Shown here piece after piece: positions 15,689 through 23,455 of a DNA stretch of 38,564 nucleotides. The first letter of the stretch is position 1. Every line of letters starts with the position of its first letter. The notes under the pieces are model-generated. The model was not told the origin of the DNA. It ran no database searches and saw only the letters and a list, made by a program, of their open reading frames with translations. Source of the DNA: CAMLOF01 sp041913045 (GTDB lineage Bacteria; Pseudomonadota; Gammaproteobacteria; Burkholderiales; Burkholderiaceae_C); assembly GCA_041913045.1 (NCBI GenBank), contig JAYSGB010000039.1, positions 1 through 38,564 on the forward strand, written 5' to 3'. A program made the translations under genes and the position numbers.

Positions 15689-16240
15689 TCAGGCGGCGGT
15701 CTTGGCTGCCTTGACAGGCTTGGAAGCGCTCAGTGCGGACGATGTGACAGCATTGAAGTTGGCTTCGGCCAGGTCGGAGGCCTGTTTGACGGCCTTTTGC
15801 ACCGACTCGATGGCGGCGGTGGCAGTGGACATGGCGTTCTTGACGGCGGCCACGGCAGACTCGGAACCCTGGGGAGCGTTCTTCACTGCGGTGTCCACGG
15901 CGGCAACGAATTGCTTCTGGGCGTCAGCAGCCTGGGCTTCAGCAACCTTGCTGATTTCGGTGCCCATGCCGGTGGCGATGTCGTACAGATGACGGCTGTA
16001 GGACGCAGCTTTCTCGGCCAGGGGCTGCAGCGCGCCGCTTTGCAGGGCGAGCAACTCTTGAGCGTCTTTGACGTTCAACAGGGCTTGGGCGTGGTTGGCG
16101 CCTTCGGTGAGCGATGCCTTGGAGGCTTGCAGATTCAGCTCGGTCAGCTTTTCTACGCTGGACAGGGCTTTGGTGCTCAGGTCGAACAGGGTGGCGACTT
16201 GGGCTTTTTGGGCGGCAACGATTTGCTCGATGGTCAACAT
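15689..16240 (-). CDS. phaP: Phasin family protein (PhaP-like)
   Basis: This is a 183-residue, almost entirely helical Ala/Gln/Lys-rich protein of the phasin family, which coats polyhydroxyalkanoate granules. The N-terminal phasin block MLTIEQIVAAQKAQVATLF, then LNLQASKASLTE, and the heptad-like middle segment are diagnostic. The C-terminus is Ala/Lys-rich. AAGGAG lies seven bases before the ATG. A good sigma-70 promoter and two TGC-type palindromes lie upstream (16332-16411), suggesting PhaR-type repression. Expression is expected when granules form. Confidence 0.93.
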   Translation of the reverse strand: MLTIEQIVAAQKAQVATLFDLSTKALSSVEKLTELNLQASKASLTEGANHAQALLNVKDAQELLALQSGALQPLAEKAASYSRHLYDIATGMGTEISKVAEAQAADAQKQFVAAVDTAVKNAPQGSESAVAAVKNAMSTATAAIESVQKAVKQASDLAEANFNAVTSSALSASKPVKAAKTAA

Positions 16241-16331
16241 GGCGGTACTCCTTGAAGAGAGGTTGAAAACAGGTTCCAGATGGAACTGTGAAGCGCCGAT
16301 GCGACAAAACCGTGTCAGTCCCTTCGGCTAA

Positions 16332-16346
16332 TGCTGCACTGCAACA
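16332..16346. promoter_or_regulatory. TGC-type imperfect palindrome near the phasin start point (putative PhaR site)
   Basis: TGCTGCACTGCAACA, an imperfect TGC...GCA inverted repeat just downstream of the predicted phasin -10 box, at about +2 to +17. PhaR repressors of related bacteria recognise TGC/GCA-type sites; binding here is inference. Confidence 0.5.
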
Positions 16347-16354
16347 TGGTTTGA

Positions 16355-16382
16355 AGTATAGGGGTAATCCCGAGGAATGCAA
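16355..16382 (-). promoter_or_regulatory. Sigma-70-type promoter of the phasin gene
   Basis: On the minus strand -35 TTGCAT (16382-16377), a 16-base spacer and -10 TATACT (16360-16355), about 115 bases upstream of the phasin start codon. Both boxes are close to consensus. Confidence 0.72.
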
Positions 16383-16384
16383 GC

Positions 16385-16411
16385 CTTTTTTGTTGCGGTG
16401 CAGCAAAAAAG
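16385..16411. promoter_or_regulatory. 12-bp inverted repeat upstream of the phasin -35 box
   Basis: Arms 16385-16396 and 16400-16411 (CTTTTTTGTTGC / GCAGCAAAAAAG, one G-T mismatch) with a GGT centre. The core TGC-GGT-GCA is the type of site expected for PhaR. It lies just upstream of the -35 box. Confidence 0.55.
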
Positions 16412-16500
16412 TGACAAGCGGTTACCAGGAATCCGGTGCGGCGGCGCAGGTACAGGGGCAAAAACTGCTATGGTGCGGCTTTTTCCGCAAGGGGTTGTCC

Positions 16501-16968
16501 GTGCTGTACGCCGCGCTCAAACTGGTTCATGTTCTCGCCATCCTCGTGTGGGTGGGCGGGATGGTGTTTGCCCACTTCTTCCTGCGCCCGGCCGTGGCCA
16601 CGCTGGAGCCGCCCGTGCGCCTGCGCCTGATGCACGAGGTGCTGCGCCGTTTTTTCAGCGCGGTGTTGGTGGCCTCGCTGGTGGCGCTGTTCAGCGGCAG
16701 CTGGCTGATCGGGCGTGTCGCCAAGGAGGTGGTGCAGTCTGGTGGTCAGTTCCAAATGCCGCTGGACTGGATGGTGATGGCCGGTCTGGGCACGCTGATG
16801 GTGCTGATCTTTGGCCATATCCGCTTTGCGCTGTTCAAGCGGCTGCAGCACGGCGTGGCGGCGTCGGATTGGCCCGCCGCTGGCGCGGCGATGAACAGCA
16901 TACGCCAGTGGGTGGGCGTGAACCTGGCACTGGGGCTGTTCATCGTTGCGTTCACCTTGCTGGTCTGA
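16501..16968 (+). CDS. CopD-like four-helix membrane protein
   Basis: This is a 155-residue integral membrane protein with four hydrophobic helices (about 3-25, 45-68, 84-105, 130-153). The first contains LKLVHVLAILVWVGGMVFAHFF, shared with CopD-type and related four-helix families. A His in LVH and the HFF segment are typical. The copper link is family knowledge only. The GTG start at 16501 is preceded by AAGGGG and gives a clean N-terminal helix; the open frame back to 16288 crosses the phasin regulatory region. The 3' end overlaps the convergent synthetase/GNAT gene by 17 bases. Confidence 0.82.
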   Translation: MLYAALKLVHVLAILVWVGGMVFAHFFLRPAVATLEPPVRLRLMHEVLRRFFSAVLVASLVALFSGSWLIGRVAKEVVQSGGQFQMPLDWMVMAGLGTLMVLIFGHIRFALFKRLQHGVAASDWPAAGAAMNSIRQWVGVNLALGLFIVAFTLLV

Positions 16969-19615
16969 GCGGTAGCTCCACCTCGCGCAGGTCAGGGTCT
17001 TCCGGGTGGGGTTTCACGCTGAAGCCCAAATCACTGGCCAGCGCAAGCATGCCTTTGTTTTCGCGAAGAATGGTGCCCACGATGCGTTGGGTGCCATGGG
17101 AGCGCAGATAGGCGATCAGCTTGTCCATGAGCAGCCGACCCAGGCCGTGCCCTTTCATGTCTGAGCGCACCATCACGCCGAACTCGGCGCTGTCGTTGTC
17201 CGGGTCGCAAATGCCGCGCACCACGCCCACTGTTTCCTCGTTACCGTTCACGGACACGGTGGCAACGAAGGCCATCTCCCGCTCGTAGTCAATCTGCGTC
17301 AGTCGTGCCAGTTCGCTGTGCTCAATGCTGCGGCGGCTGTAGAAGATGCGCATGCGGATGTCTTCAGGGTCCATGCACTCTATGAACGCGCGATGCTGGG
17401 GTTCGTCCTCGGGGCGGATGGGGCGCACGGTCAGCGTGCCGATGCCGTTCCAGTCGTGTGTGCTGGCCAGCTCCTGAGGGTAGGGTCGAATGGCAAAGCG
17501 GTCTGCACCGCTTGGGCGGTTGCGGCTCACGCGTACGCGGGCGTCCAGGGCCACGGCTTCCTGGTCGTTGACCAGCAGCGGGTTGATGTCAAGTTCGGCG
17601 ATTTCGGGCACATCGGCCAGCAGCTGTGAAATCGCCACCAGGGTGCCGGTGATGGCGTCCATGCGGGCAGGGGGCACATCGCGGTAGCCGCGAAGAAGCT
17701 TTGCGATGCGGGTGCGTTCGACCAGTGCTTCCGCCAGCGACGTGTTCAGCGGAGGCAGCGCGAGCGCGCGGTCGGCCACCACCTCCACCGAGGTACCGCC
17801 TTGCCCGAACAGGATCACCGGGCCGAACAGCGGGTCCACGCTGGCGCCAATGATGAGTTCATGGGCGTTCTTCAGCCGCACCATGGGTTGCACGGTGAAG
17901 CCGTCGATCCGCGCGTGGGGCATGCGCTCGGCCACGCGGTCAAGCATGGCCTGGGCGGCCTGTTCCACTTCAGCGGCGTTGTGCAGGTTCAGGCGTACGC
18001 CCCCTACGTCAGACTTGTGGCTGATGTCGTGCGACAGGATCTTGATGACCACCGGGTAGCCCAGGGTTTCTGCCGCATAGACAACCGCCGGCGGCTCAGG
18101 CGGTACTACGCGGGTGGGCGTCACGGGTACGCCCGCCAGTCGCAAGAATTCCTTGGCTTCCGGTTCGGTCAGTATCTCGCGGCCGTCAGCCAGAACGAAT
18201 TGCGCCAGTTTGCGAATGGCCGCCAGGTCCACGCTGCCGTTGAGCGTGTTGGCGGTGGGGGTCTCCATCAGCTCGGCCTGGTGGCGGTGGTACTGGCGCA
18301 GGAAGGAAAAGGCGCGAACCGCTTCTTCAGGGGTGTCGTAATCGGGCACACCGCCTGCGCGGAAGATGGCGCGTGCTTCGGCCACGGCGCTGTGGCCGAG
18401 CCAACTGCCCAGCACGCGGGGTGGCCTCTCGCTGGCCAGCGGAAGCAAGGCCTGGGCAATGTCGGTGCTGGGCACGATGGCAGTGGGCGCCTGCACGAAC
18501 AGGATGGCGCTGTCGCGGTCCTGGCGCAGCACCTTCATGGCGTCAACGTAACGCTGCGCTGGCGCGTCACCGATGATGTCCACCGGGTTGCTGCGCGACC
18601 AGTTGCCGGGGAGCACTGCATCGAGTTGCTCCACCAGCGTGGGGCTTAGTGTGGCCAATTCCACGCCTGCGAAGGCAGCCGCATCGGCTGCCATCACCCC
18701 GGCGCCGCCGCCGTTGGTCAGCACGATGAGTTTTTCGCTGCGGTTGTCGCGGAAGCGGGCCAGCAGTTCGGCAGCTATGAACAGGTGCTGCAGCGTGAAC
18801 ACGCGCAGCATGCCCGCGCGGGAAATGGCTGCGTCGAACACCTCGTCCGACCCGGCCAGCGCCCCGGTGTGCGAGGCGGCAGCCTTCTGCCCCTGCGCGG
18901 ACCGCCCGGCCTTCACCACGATAACGGGCTTGTTGCGCGCTGCTGCACGCGCCGCAGACATGAACTTGCGCGGCGCCTCTATCGACTCGATGTAGAGCAG
19001 GATGGCGCGGGTGCGCGGGTCGCTGCCGAGGAAGTCCAGCATGTCGCCGAAGTCCACGTCGGCGTGTTCGCCGAGCGACACGAAGTGCGAAAAGCCGATG
19101 TTGCGCGAGTTGGCCCAGTCCAGCATGGCCGTGACCAGTGCGCCCGACTGCGACACGAAAGCCAATTGGCCCGGGGCAGCATTGGCGTGTGCAAAGCTGG
19201 CGTTCAGGCCCAGGTGCGGAACCAGCATGCCTATGCAGTTGGGCCCCAGAATGCGCAAGGTATGGCGCCGCGCAGCATCAAGCATGGCCTGCTTCTGGTG
19301 CTTGTCCAGACCGGCTGTCACCACCACGGCAGCCTTGGTGCCGCGTTCACCCAGTTCTGCGATCAGGCCGGGAACGGTTGAAGGCGGGGTGCAGATGACG
19401 GCGAGATGTGGTGCGTGGGGCAATGCGGCCACGCTGGCATAGACCGCGTGCTCACCCAGGTGCTTGAGGCGCGGGTTGACCGGATAAAGCTTGCCCTTGA
19501 ACTCGGCTGACAGGTTGCGCCATACAGTCCCGCCAACACTGGCGGGACGGTCAGATGCACCAAATACCGCCACGCTCTCAGGGGCGAACAGGGAATCCAG
19601 GTTGCGTATGCTCAT
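16952..19615 (-). CDS. ADP-forming acyl-CoA synthetase-like / GNAT acetyltransferase fusion (Pat-like)
   Basis: This is an 887-residue multidomain protein. An N-terminal CoA-binding Rossmann domain (about 8-125, VAVFGASDRPASVGG) is followed by succinyl-CoA-synthetase-like domains (about 140-460, including TNGGGAGVMAADA), then an ATP-grasp domain (about 480-700, PVVIKILSHDISHKSDVGGV), and finally a GNAT domain (about 715-885, GHGLGRLLMDKL). The layout is that of the protein lysine acetyltransferase Pat/PatZ. Unlike what is reported for Pat, the phospho-histidine motif SHTGA (His249) is kept. The start at 19615 overlaps the DUF502 stop (ATGA); the longer reading to 19696 is within DUF502. Confidence 0.92.
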   Translation of the reverse strand: MSIRNLDSLFAPESVAVFGASDRPASVGGTVWRNLSAEFKGKLYPVNPRLKHLGEHAVYASVAALPHAPHLAVICTPPSTVPGLIAELGERGTKAAVVVTAGLDKHQKQAMLDAARRHTLRILGPNCIGMLVPHLGLNASFAHANAAPGQLAFVSQSGALVTAMLDWANSRNIGFSHFVSLGEHADVDFGDMLDFLGSDPRTRAILLYIESIEAPRKFMSAARAAARNKPVIVVKAGRSAQGQKAAASHTGALAGSDEVFDAAISRAGMLRVFTLQHLFIAAELLARFRDNRSEKLIVLTNGGGAGVMAADAAAFAGVELATLSPTLVEQLDAVLPGNWSRSNPVDIIGDAPAQRYVDAMKVLRQDRDSAILFVQAPTAIVPSTDIAQALLPLASERPPRVLGSWLGHSAVAEARAIFRAGGVPDYDTPEEAVRAFSFLRQYHRHQAELMETPTANTLNGSVDLAAIRKLAQFVLADGREILTEPEAKEFLRLAGVPVTPTRVVPPEPPAVVYAAETLGYPVVIKILSHDISHKSDVGGVRLNLHNAAEVEQAAQAMLDRVAERMPHARIDGFTVQPMVRLKNAHELIIGASVDPLFGPVILFGQGGTSVEVVADRALALPPLNTSLAEALVERTRIAKLLRGYRDVPPARMDAITGTLVAISQLLADVPEIAELDINPLLVNDQEAVALDARVRVSRNRPSGADRFAIRPYPQELASTHDWNGIGTLTVRPIRPEDEPQHRAFIECMDPEDIRMRIFYSRRSIEHSELARLTQIDYEREMAFVATVSVNGNEETVGVVRGICDPDNDSAEFGVMVRSDMKGHGLGRLLMDKLIAYLRSHGTQRIVGTILRENKGMLALASDLGFSVKPHPEDPDLREVELPLRPAR

Positions 19616-20205
19616 GTGGGCTTTCTTCCTGCCATCCAGGCGATAAGGGACGAGCGCATGGCTTCTTCCACGGACATGTCTATGGGCGTGACCCATTCGC
19701 GCGGCACAAAGACGGTGTAGCCGCCGATCATGTAACCCATGGGCAGGTACACCGCCACGCGGTCCCCGGGCAGAAAACCCTGCGGCAGCCCTTCCATGTG
19801 GTTGCGCGTCACCAGTCCCACCACCTCCAGCGGGTGGTCAGGCATGCGCAGGATCACCACCTGTTGGGCTGTGTCTTCCTTGTGGTGGGGGGAGAAGTAG
19901 TCCGCAAAGCTCTTGAGCGATGAATAGATGCTCTTAACCACGGGGATATTGGTAAAGGGCATCTCCACCCACGACAACAGCTTGGCCGTGACGCGCTGCG
20001 AGATCAGCATGCCCAGCAGAACGATGCCCGCCGCCGTGAGCAGCAGCCCCAGGCCTGGAATGTAGAAGTCGCCCACCACTGGGCGGATCAACTGCCGCGC
20101 CACCGTTTCGGACCACGCCACCAGCGTGTAAAGCAGGTAGACCGTCAGTCCCAGGGGCAGGATGGCGACGAGGCCTCGAAGAAAATACTGTGACAGGCGT
20201 TTCAT
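19612..20205 (-). CDS. DUF502 family membrane protein
   Basis: This is a 197-residue membrane protein of the DUF502 family. It has two helices near the N-terminus (about 9-30 and 50-72) followed by a soluble domain with the family motifs IPVVKSIYSSLKSFADYFS and PREWVTPIDMSVEEAMR. Function is unknown. The start at 20205 gives the normal MKRLSQYFLRGL beginning; the open frame running to 20625 is only the antisense of the next gene. It is the first gene of a unit with the acyl-CoA synthetase/GNAT fusion, joined by an ATGA overlap. Confidence 0.9.
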   Translation of the reverse strand: MKRLSQYFLRGLVAILPLGLTVYLLYTLVAWSETVARQLIRPVVGDFYIPGLGLLLTAAGIVLLGMLISQRVTAKLLSWVEMPFTNIPVVKSIYSSLKSFADYFSPHHKEDTAQQVVILRMPDHPLEVVGLVTRNHMEGLPQGFLPGDRVAVYLPMGYMIGGYTVFVPREWVTPIDMSVEEAMRSSLIAWMAGRKPT

Positions 20206-20341
20206 GGGGCTTTTTGGGGTACGGAGCGGGTTCCTGCAGATTAAGCAGGAAGCGTGAAACTCTTGTGTAATGGTCGATTGTGCTTTATGGCGTGAAGTTG
20301 CCGCGCTGGAACTACGCCCCTGCAAGGGGGCTCCATCACAG

Positions 20342-20737
20342 ATGAACGAAATTCTGCGATTTTTCTCGGGTTTGCTGGGGGCCGTGGTGCGTGTTGCACT
20401 TTGGCTGGTGACGGCGGCGCTGGCTCTGGGGTTGCTGGCTTTGGCGCTGGTGTTGCTGCTGCTGGGTGTGTTGTGGGCGCTGGTGCGTGGGCGCAAGCCG
20501 CAGGCGCCTGTCATTGTGGGGCGTTTCCGGCAATTCACCAGCCAGCGTGTGTGGCCGGGTGGCGCACCCTGGCATACCGGCACCGGCACCGGCACCGGCA
20601 CCGGCACCGGCACCGGCACCGGCACACAAGCGCAGGACGTAGTGGATGTGGAGGTACGAGAAGTTTCCCCGGAAGGTGAGCCGCGTGACGCGCGCCCACG
20701 TCCCTCGGGTGCCTTGGAGGACCAGCGCCGCGATTGA
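20342..20737 (+). CDS. Small membrane protein with Gly-Thr repeat
   Basis: This is a 131-residue protein. A long hydrophobic region (about 8-48, possibly two helices) with LALGLLALALVLLLLG is followed by a basic RGRKPQAP junction, a short domain, an eight-fold Gly-Thr repeat at about 80-95 and a charged C-terminus. The repeat comes from eight ACCGGC units. I do not recognise the family. The ATG at 20342 is preceded by AAGGGGG about ten bases away. It ends five bases before the convergent rsmI. Function unknown. Confidence 0.78.
   Translation: MNEILRFFSGLLGAVVRVALWLVTAALALGLLALALVLLLLGVLWALVRGRKPQAPVIVGRFRQFTSQRVWPGGAPWHTGTGTGTGTGTGTGTGTQAQDVVDVEVREVSPEGEPRDARPRPSGALEDQRRD
20576..20623 (+). 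repeat. Hexanucleotide microsatellite (ACCGGC)8
   Basis: Eight perfect head-to-tail ACCGGC units inside a coding region, encoding Thr-Gly dipeptides. A 6-bp unit keeps the frame, so copy-number changes would only lengthen or shorten the protein. Confidence 0.97.
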
Positions 20738-20742
20738 GCGAG

Positions 20743-21663
20743 TCAGCCGTTCTTGATGGCCAGCGCGGCTTGGTAGAGCTGGTTTTTTGCTTCGCCAGTG
20801 ATGTCTGCACACAGTTTGGCGGCCGTCTTCACTGGCAACTCGGCCACCAGCAGCTTCAACACGCGCAGTGCTTCGGCTGAAGGCCCTTCTTGCTCATCTG
20901 GGTGGGTGACCAAAGGGTGCAGAACCAGGGCAAATTCACCCTTGAGTCGGTGGGCGTCCGCTGCCAGCCAGGCGCTCAACTCGTTGCAGCGCAGGGTCAC
21001 GATGTTTTCGAACTGCTTGGTCAGTTCGCGTCCCAATGTCACAGGGCGCTCGCCCATTTCCGCCAGATCCTGGGCAAGGGCTGCAATGCGATGAGGCGCC
21101 TCCAGAAGCACGCAGGCCTGAGCTTGCTGGGCCAGGCGTCGCAGGGCCTGGGTTCGATCGTTGCCTTTTGAAGGAAGGAAGCCCGTGAACTCGAAGGCAA
21201 CCCCATCCAAGGGGGGCAGGCCCGCCACGCTCACCAGGGTGGTGATGCTGCTGGCGCCAGGCAGGGGGATGGAGCGCAGCCCGGCGGCGTTGACTGCGGC
21301 GCACAGCCGCGCGCCTGGGTCGCTTACCCCTGGCGTGCCTGCATCGCTCACGTAGGCCACCCGTTCGCCGCGCTGCAGCCGCTCCAGCACGCTGGCCGCC
21401 GCTTCTGCCTCGTTGTGCTGGTGCACCGCCAGCAAGGGTTTGTGCAGGCCATAGGCCTGGAGCAGGGTTGCGGTGTGGCGGGTGTCCTCGCAAGCCACGG
21501 TGTCTACCAGGCTCAGCACGTGCAGTGCGCGCAATGTGATATCTGCCAGGTTGCCAATGGGCGTGGCCACCACGTACAGCGCACCGCCCGGATAATGTTG
21601 CGAACCGGCCGCGTCTTGGGCTGCGGCCAGTGCCGTTTGAAAAGAAGGGTTCACGGTGACCAT
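20743..21663 (-). CDS. rsmI: 16S rRNA 2'-O-ribose C1402 methyltransferase
   Basis: This is a 306-residue SAM-dependent methyltransferase that modifies C1402 in the ribosomal P site. Family signatures are clear: YVVATPIGNLADITLRA, CEDTRHTATLL, DAGTPGVSDPG, PLPGASSI and FTGFLPSKG. A C-terminal helical extension follows the SAM domain. The start is uncertain (ATG 21663 or GTG 21654; neither has a good ribosome site) and lies on top of the divergent yraN start. In E. coli rsmI is next to lpoA, yraN, diaA and dolP; here lpoA is absent and the other three follow on the opposite strand. Confidence 0.94.
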   Translation of the reverse strand: MVTVNPSFQTALAAAQDAAGSQHYPGGALYVVATPIGNLADITLRALHVLSLVDTVACEDTRHTATLLQAYGLHKPLLAVHQHNEAEAAASVLERLQRGERVAYVSDAGTPGVSDPGARLCAAVNAAGLRSIPLPGASSITTLVSVAGLPPLDGVAFEFTGFLPSKGNDRTQALRRLAQQAQACVLLEAPHRIAALAQDLAEMGERPVTLGRELTKQFENIVTLRCNELSAWLAADAHRLKGEFALVLHPLVTHPDEQEGPSAEALRVLKLLVAELPVKTAAKLCADITGEAKNQLYQAALAIKNG

Positions 21664-22105
21664 CCAGAAACAGGGAGCGCCCAACAGGGCAAGGGCTGCT
21701 GCAGCCCAAGGGGCCGCCACGCGCGTTACCACCAAGCAGTTGGGCGATGCCGCCGAGCACGCGGCCCAAAATTACCTGCAACAAAAAGGCATGCGCCTGT
21801 TGCAGCGCAACTTTCGCACACCCGGGCGCGGCGGTGGCGAGATTGACCTGATTATGCGGGACACCGATGGCACGCTGGTGTTCGTGGAGGTGCGCCAGCG
21901 CACCGGCGCCACACATGGAGGCGCGGGTGGCAGCATAGGGGTGGCCAAGCAGCGCCGCATTGTGTTTGCTGCGCGCCACTACCTGGCACGCCTGCCGGCG
22001 ACGCCGCCTTGCCGGTTCGACGTGGTGCTGGTCCACGGGCGTGCAGGCGAACACCCCGAGGTGGAATGGCTGCGCGGCGCATTTGATGCCTCTGGTTGGG
22101 CCTGA
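21656..22105 (+). CDS. yraN: YraN family (UPF0102) putative endonuclease-like protein
   Basis: This is a 149-residue protein with the UPF0102/YraN restriction-endonuclease-like fold. Visible are TTKQLGDAAEHAAQNYL, the GGGEIDLIM acidic motif, VFVEVRQRTGATHGG, and CRFDVVLV. The E-x-D and E-V-R residues mimic a PD-(D/E)XK site. The in vivo role is unknown. The GTG start at 21656 is supported by GAAGGG at 21644-21649 and makes the expected short N-terminal leader; it overlaps the rsmI start. diaA follows after 41 bases. Confidence 0.9.
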   Translation: MTIQKQGAPNRARAAAAQGAATRVTTKQLGDAAEHAAQNYLQQKGMRLLQRNFRTPGRGGGEIDLIMRDTDGTLVFVEVRQRTGATHGGAGGSIGVAKQRRIVFAARHYLARLPATPPCRFDVVLVHGRAGEHPEVEWLRGAFDASGWA

Positions 22106-22146
22106 TGTGCCTGCAGTCCCTTGGGGCACAGGTATGATTTCGGCCC

Positions 22147-22755
22147 ATGCTCCTGCAACGCATTCAACAGCATTTCATCGACAGCGCCGACCTGAAGTAC
22201 CAGTGCGCGCAAAGTGTGGCGCCAGCGGTCGAATCAGCCGTCGGTGCCGTGCTCACATCCCTCACCAGTGGCGGGCGCATTCTGGCTTGTGGCACCGGGG
22301 CCTCCGCGGGGCTGGTGCAGGCCTTTGTGGCGTATTTTGTGGGCCGCTTCGAGCGTGACCGCCCTGAGCTTGCTGCTTTTGCGCTGGGCGCCAACGTGGC
22401 AGCCCTGACGGGGCTGTACAACACCTTCGAGGCACGTGCCGTCTTTGGGCGCCAGGTGCGTGCCCTTGGCCAGCCGGGAGACGTGTTACTCGTCGTTACA
22501 ACGCAGCCGCAATCCCCTGAGATACTGGGTGCCGTTGAAGCCGCGCATGAGCGCGAGATGGTGGTGGTGGCCATGTGTGGCGCCAAGCCGGGCCCGCTCG
22601 GCCAGATGGTGAAGGACACCGACGTGCTGATCAGCGTGCCCAGCGAGCGAGCCCCCTTGGTACAGGAAATCCATCAACTCACGCTGCACTGCATTTGTGA
22701 CGGGGTTGACGTCCAGTTGTTGGGCGAAGACCCGGAACCGGAGATCGAACCATGA
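22147..22755 (+). CDS. diaA: SIS-domain protein, DiaA-like
   Basis: This is a 202-residue SIS-domain protein resembling E. coli DiaA, which binds DnaA and times replication initiation, and GmhA sugar isomerases. Seen: RILACGTGASAG in the first strand-loop, RDRPELAAFALGANVAALTG, VFGRQVRALGQPGDVLLVVTT, PLVQEIHQLTLHCICDGVD. The usual STSGNS-type phosphosugar loop is TTQPQS, arguing against isomerase activity. It sits between yraN and dolP as in E. coli, and its stop overlaps the dolP start (ATGA). The DiaA role is inferred from similarity and context. Confidence 0.88.
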   Translation: MLLQRIQQHFIDSADLKYQCAQSVAPAVESAVGAVLTSLTSGGRILACGTGASAGLVQAFVAYFVGRFERDRPELAAFALGANVAALTGLYNTFEARAVFGRQVRALGQPGDVLLVVTTQPQSPEILGAVEAAHEREMVVVAMCGAKPGPLGQMVKDTDVLISVPSERAPLVQEIHQLTLHCICDGVDVQLLGEDPEPEIEP

Positions 22756-23414
22756 CATATCGAATCCCTTCAGTATTTCGTCCCGCTGCTGCACTGTTGG
22801 GGGCTGCTGCCCTGGTAGGCGCACTCAGCGGATGCGCGCCGTTGGTGGTGGGCGCTGTAGGAACGAGCGTGCTGGTGGCCACCGACCGCCGCACATCCGG
22901 CGCGCAGCTGGAAGACCAGGGCATTGAGTTGCGGGCAGGTTCGCGTCTGCGCGACCAATTCGGTGACCGTGCCCGGGTGGTTGTTACCAGCTTCAACCGC
23001 CGCGTTCTGCTGACGGGTGAAGTGCCCAGCGAAGCCGATCGTGCAACTGCGGTGCGCATCGTCGCGGGTGTGGAGAACGTGCGGGAGACCGTTGACGAAC
23101 TCGCGGTGATGTCTTCGCCGTCTTTCACGGCGCGTTCATCTGATGCGCTGGTCACCGCGCGCGTGAAGGCCGCAATGGTCGACGCGCGTGATCTGCAGGC
23201 CACAGCGGTGAAAGTGTTGACCGAGCGCGGTACCACGTACCTGATGGGCCGGGTTACCCAGCGCGAGGCCGACCGCGCCACCGAGATCACCCGCAGCATT
23301 CCGGGCGTGCAGCGGGTGGTCAGGGTGTTCGAGATCATCACCGAGGAAGAGCTGCAACGCATGCAGCCCGCTCCTGCACCTGCACCCGCCGGCGGTAGCG
23401 CTCCGGCCAAGTAA
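22752..23414 (+). CDS. dolP: BON-domain lipoprotein, DolP/YraP-like
   Basis: This is a 220-residue outer-membrane lipoprotein. The signal and lipobox LSGC give Cys28. Two BON domains follow (about 50-115 and 125-195), each with the G-V-x-x-V-x-D/N type turns such as VAGVENVRETVDELA and IPGVQRVVRVFEI. A Pro/Ala tail ends the protein. E. coli DolP supports outer-membrane integrity at division sites and BAM function. The ATG overlaps the diaA stop by four bases, so it is co-translated with diaA. The order matches yraN-diaA-dolP of E. coli. Confidence 0.92.
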   Translation: MTYRIPSVFRPAAALLGAAALVGALSGCAPLVVGAVGTSVLVATDRRTSGAQLEDQGIELRAGSRLRDQFGDRARVVVTSFNRRVLLTGEVPSEADRATAVRIVAGVENVRETVDELAVMSSPSFTARSSDALVTARVKAAMVDARDLQATAVKVLTERGTTYLMGRVTQREADRATEITRSIPGVQRVVRVFEIITEEELQRMQPAPAPAPAGGSAPAK

Positions 23415-23430
23415 GTCGTCGTGAAGCCGC

Positions 23431-23451
23431 AGCCCCCTTGCGTAGGGGGTT
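23431..23451. terminator. Weak hairpin between convergent dolP and dehydrogenase genes
   Basis: Five C:G pairs (CCCCC / GGGGG) plus flanking T-A and G-T pairs around a TGCGT loop. No clear T-tract on either strand, so terminator function is doubtful. Confidence 0.3.
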
Positions 23452-23455
23452 GGGT

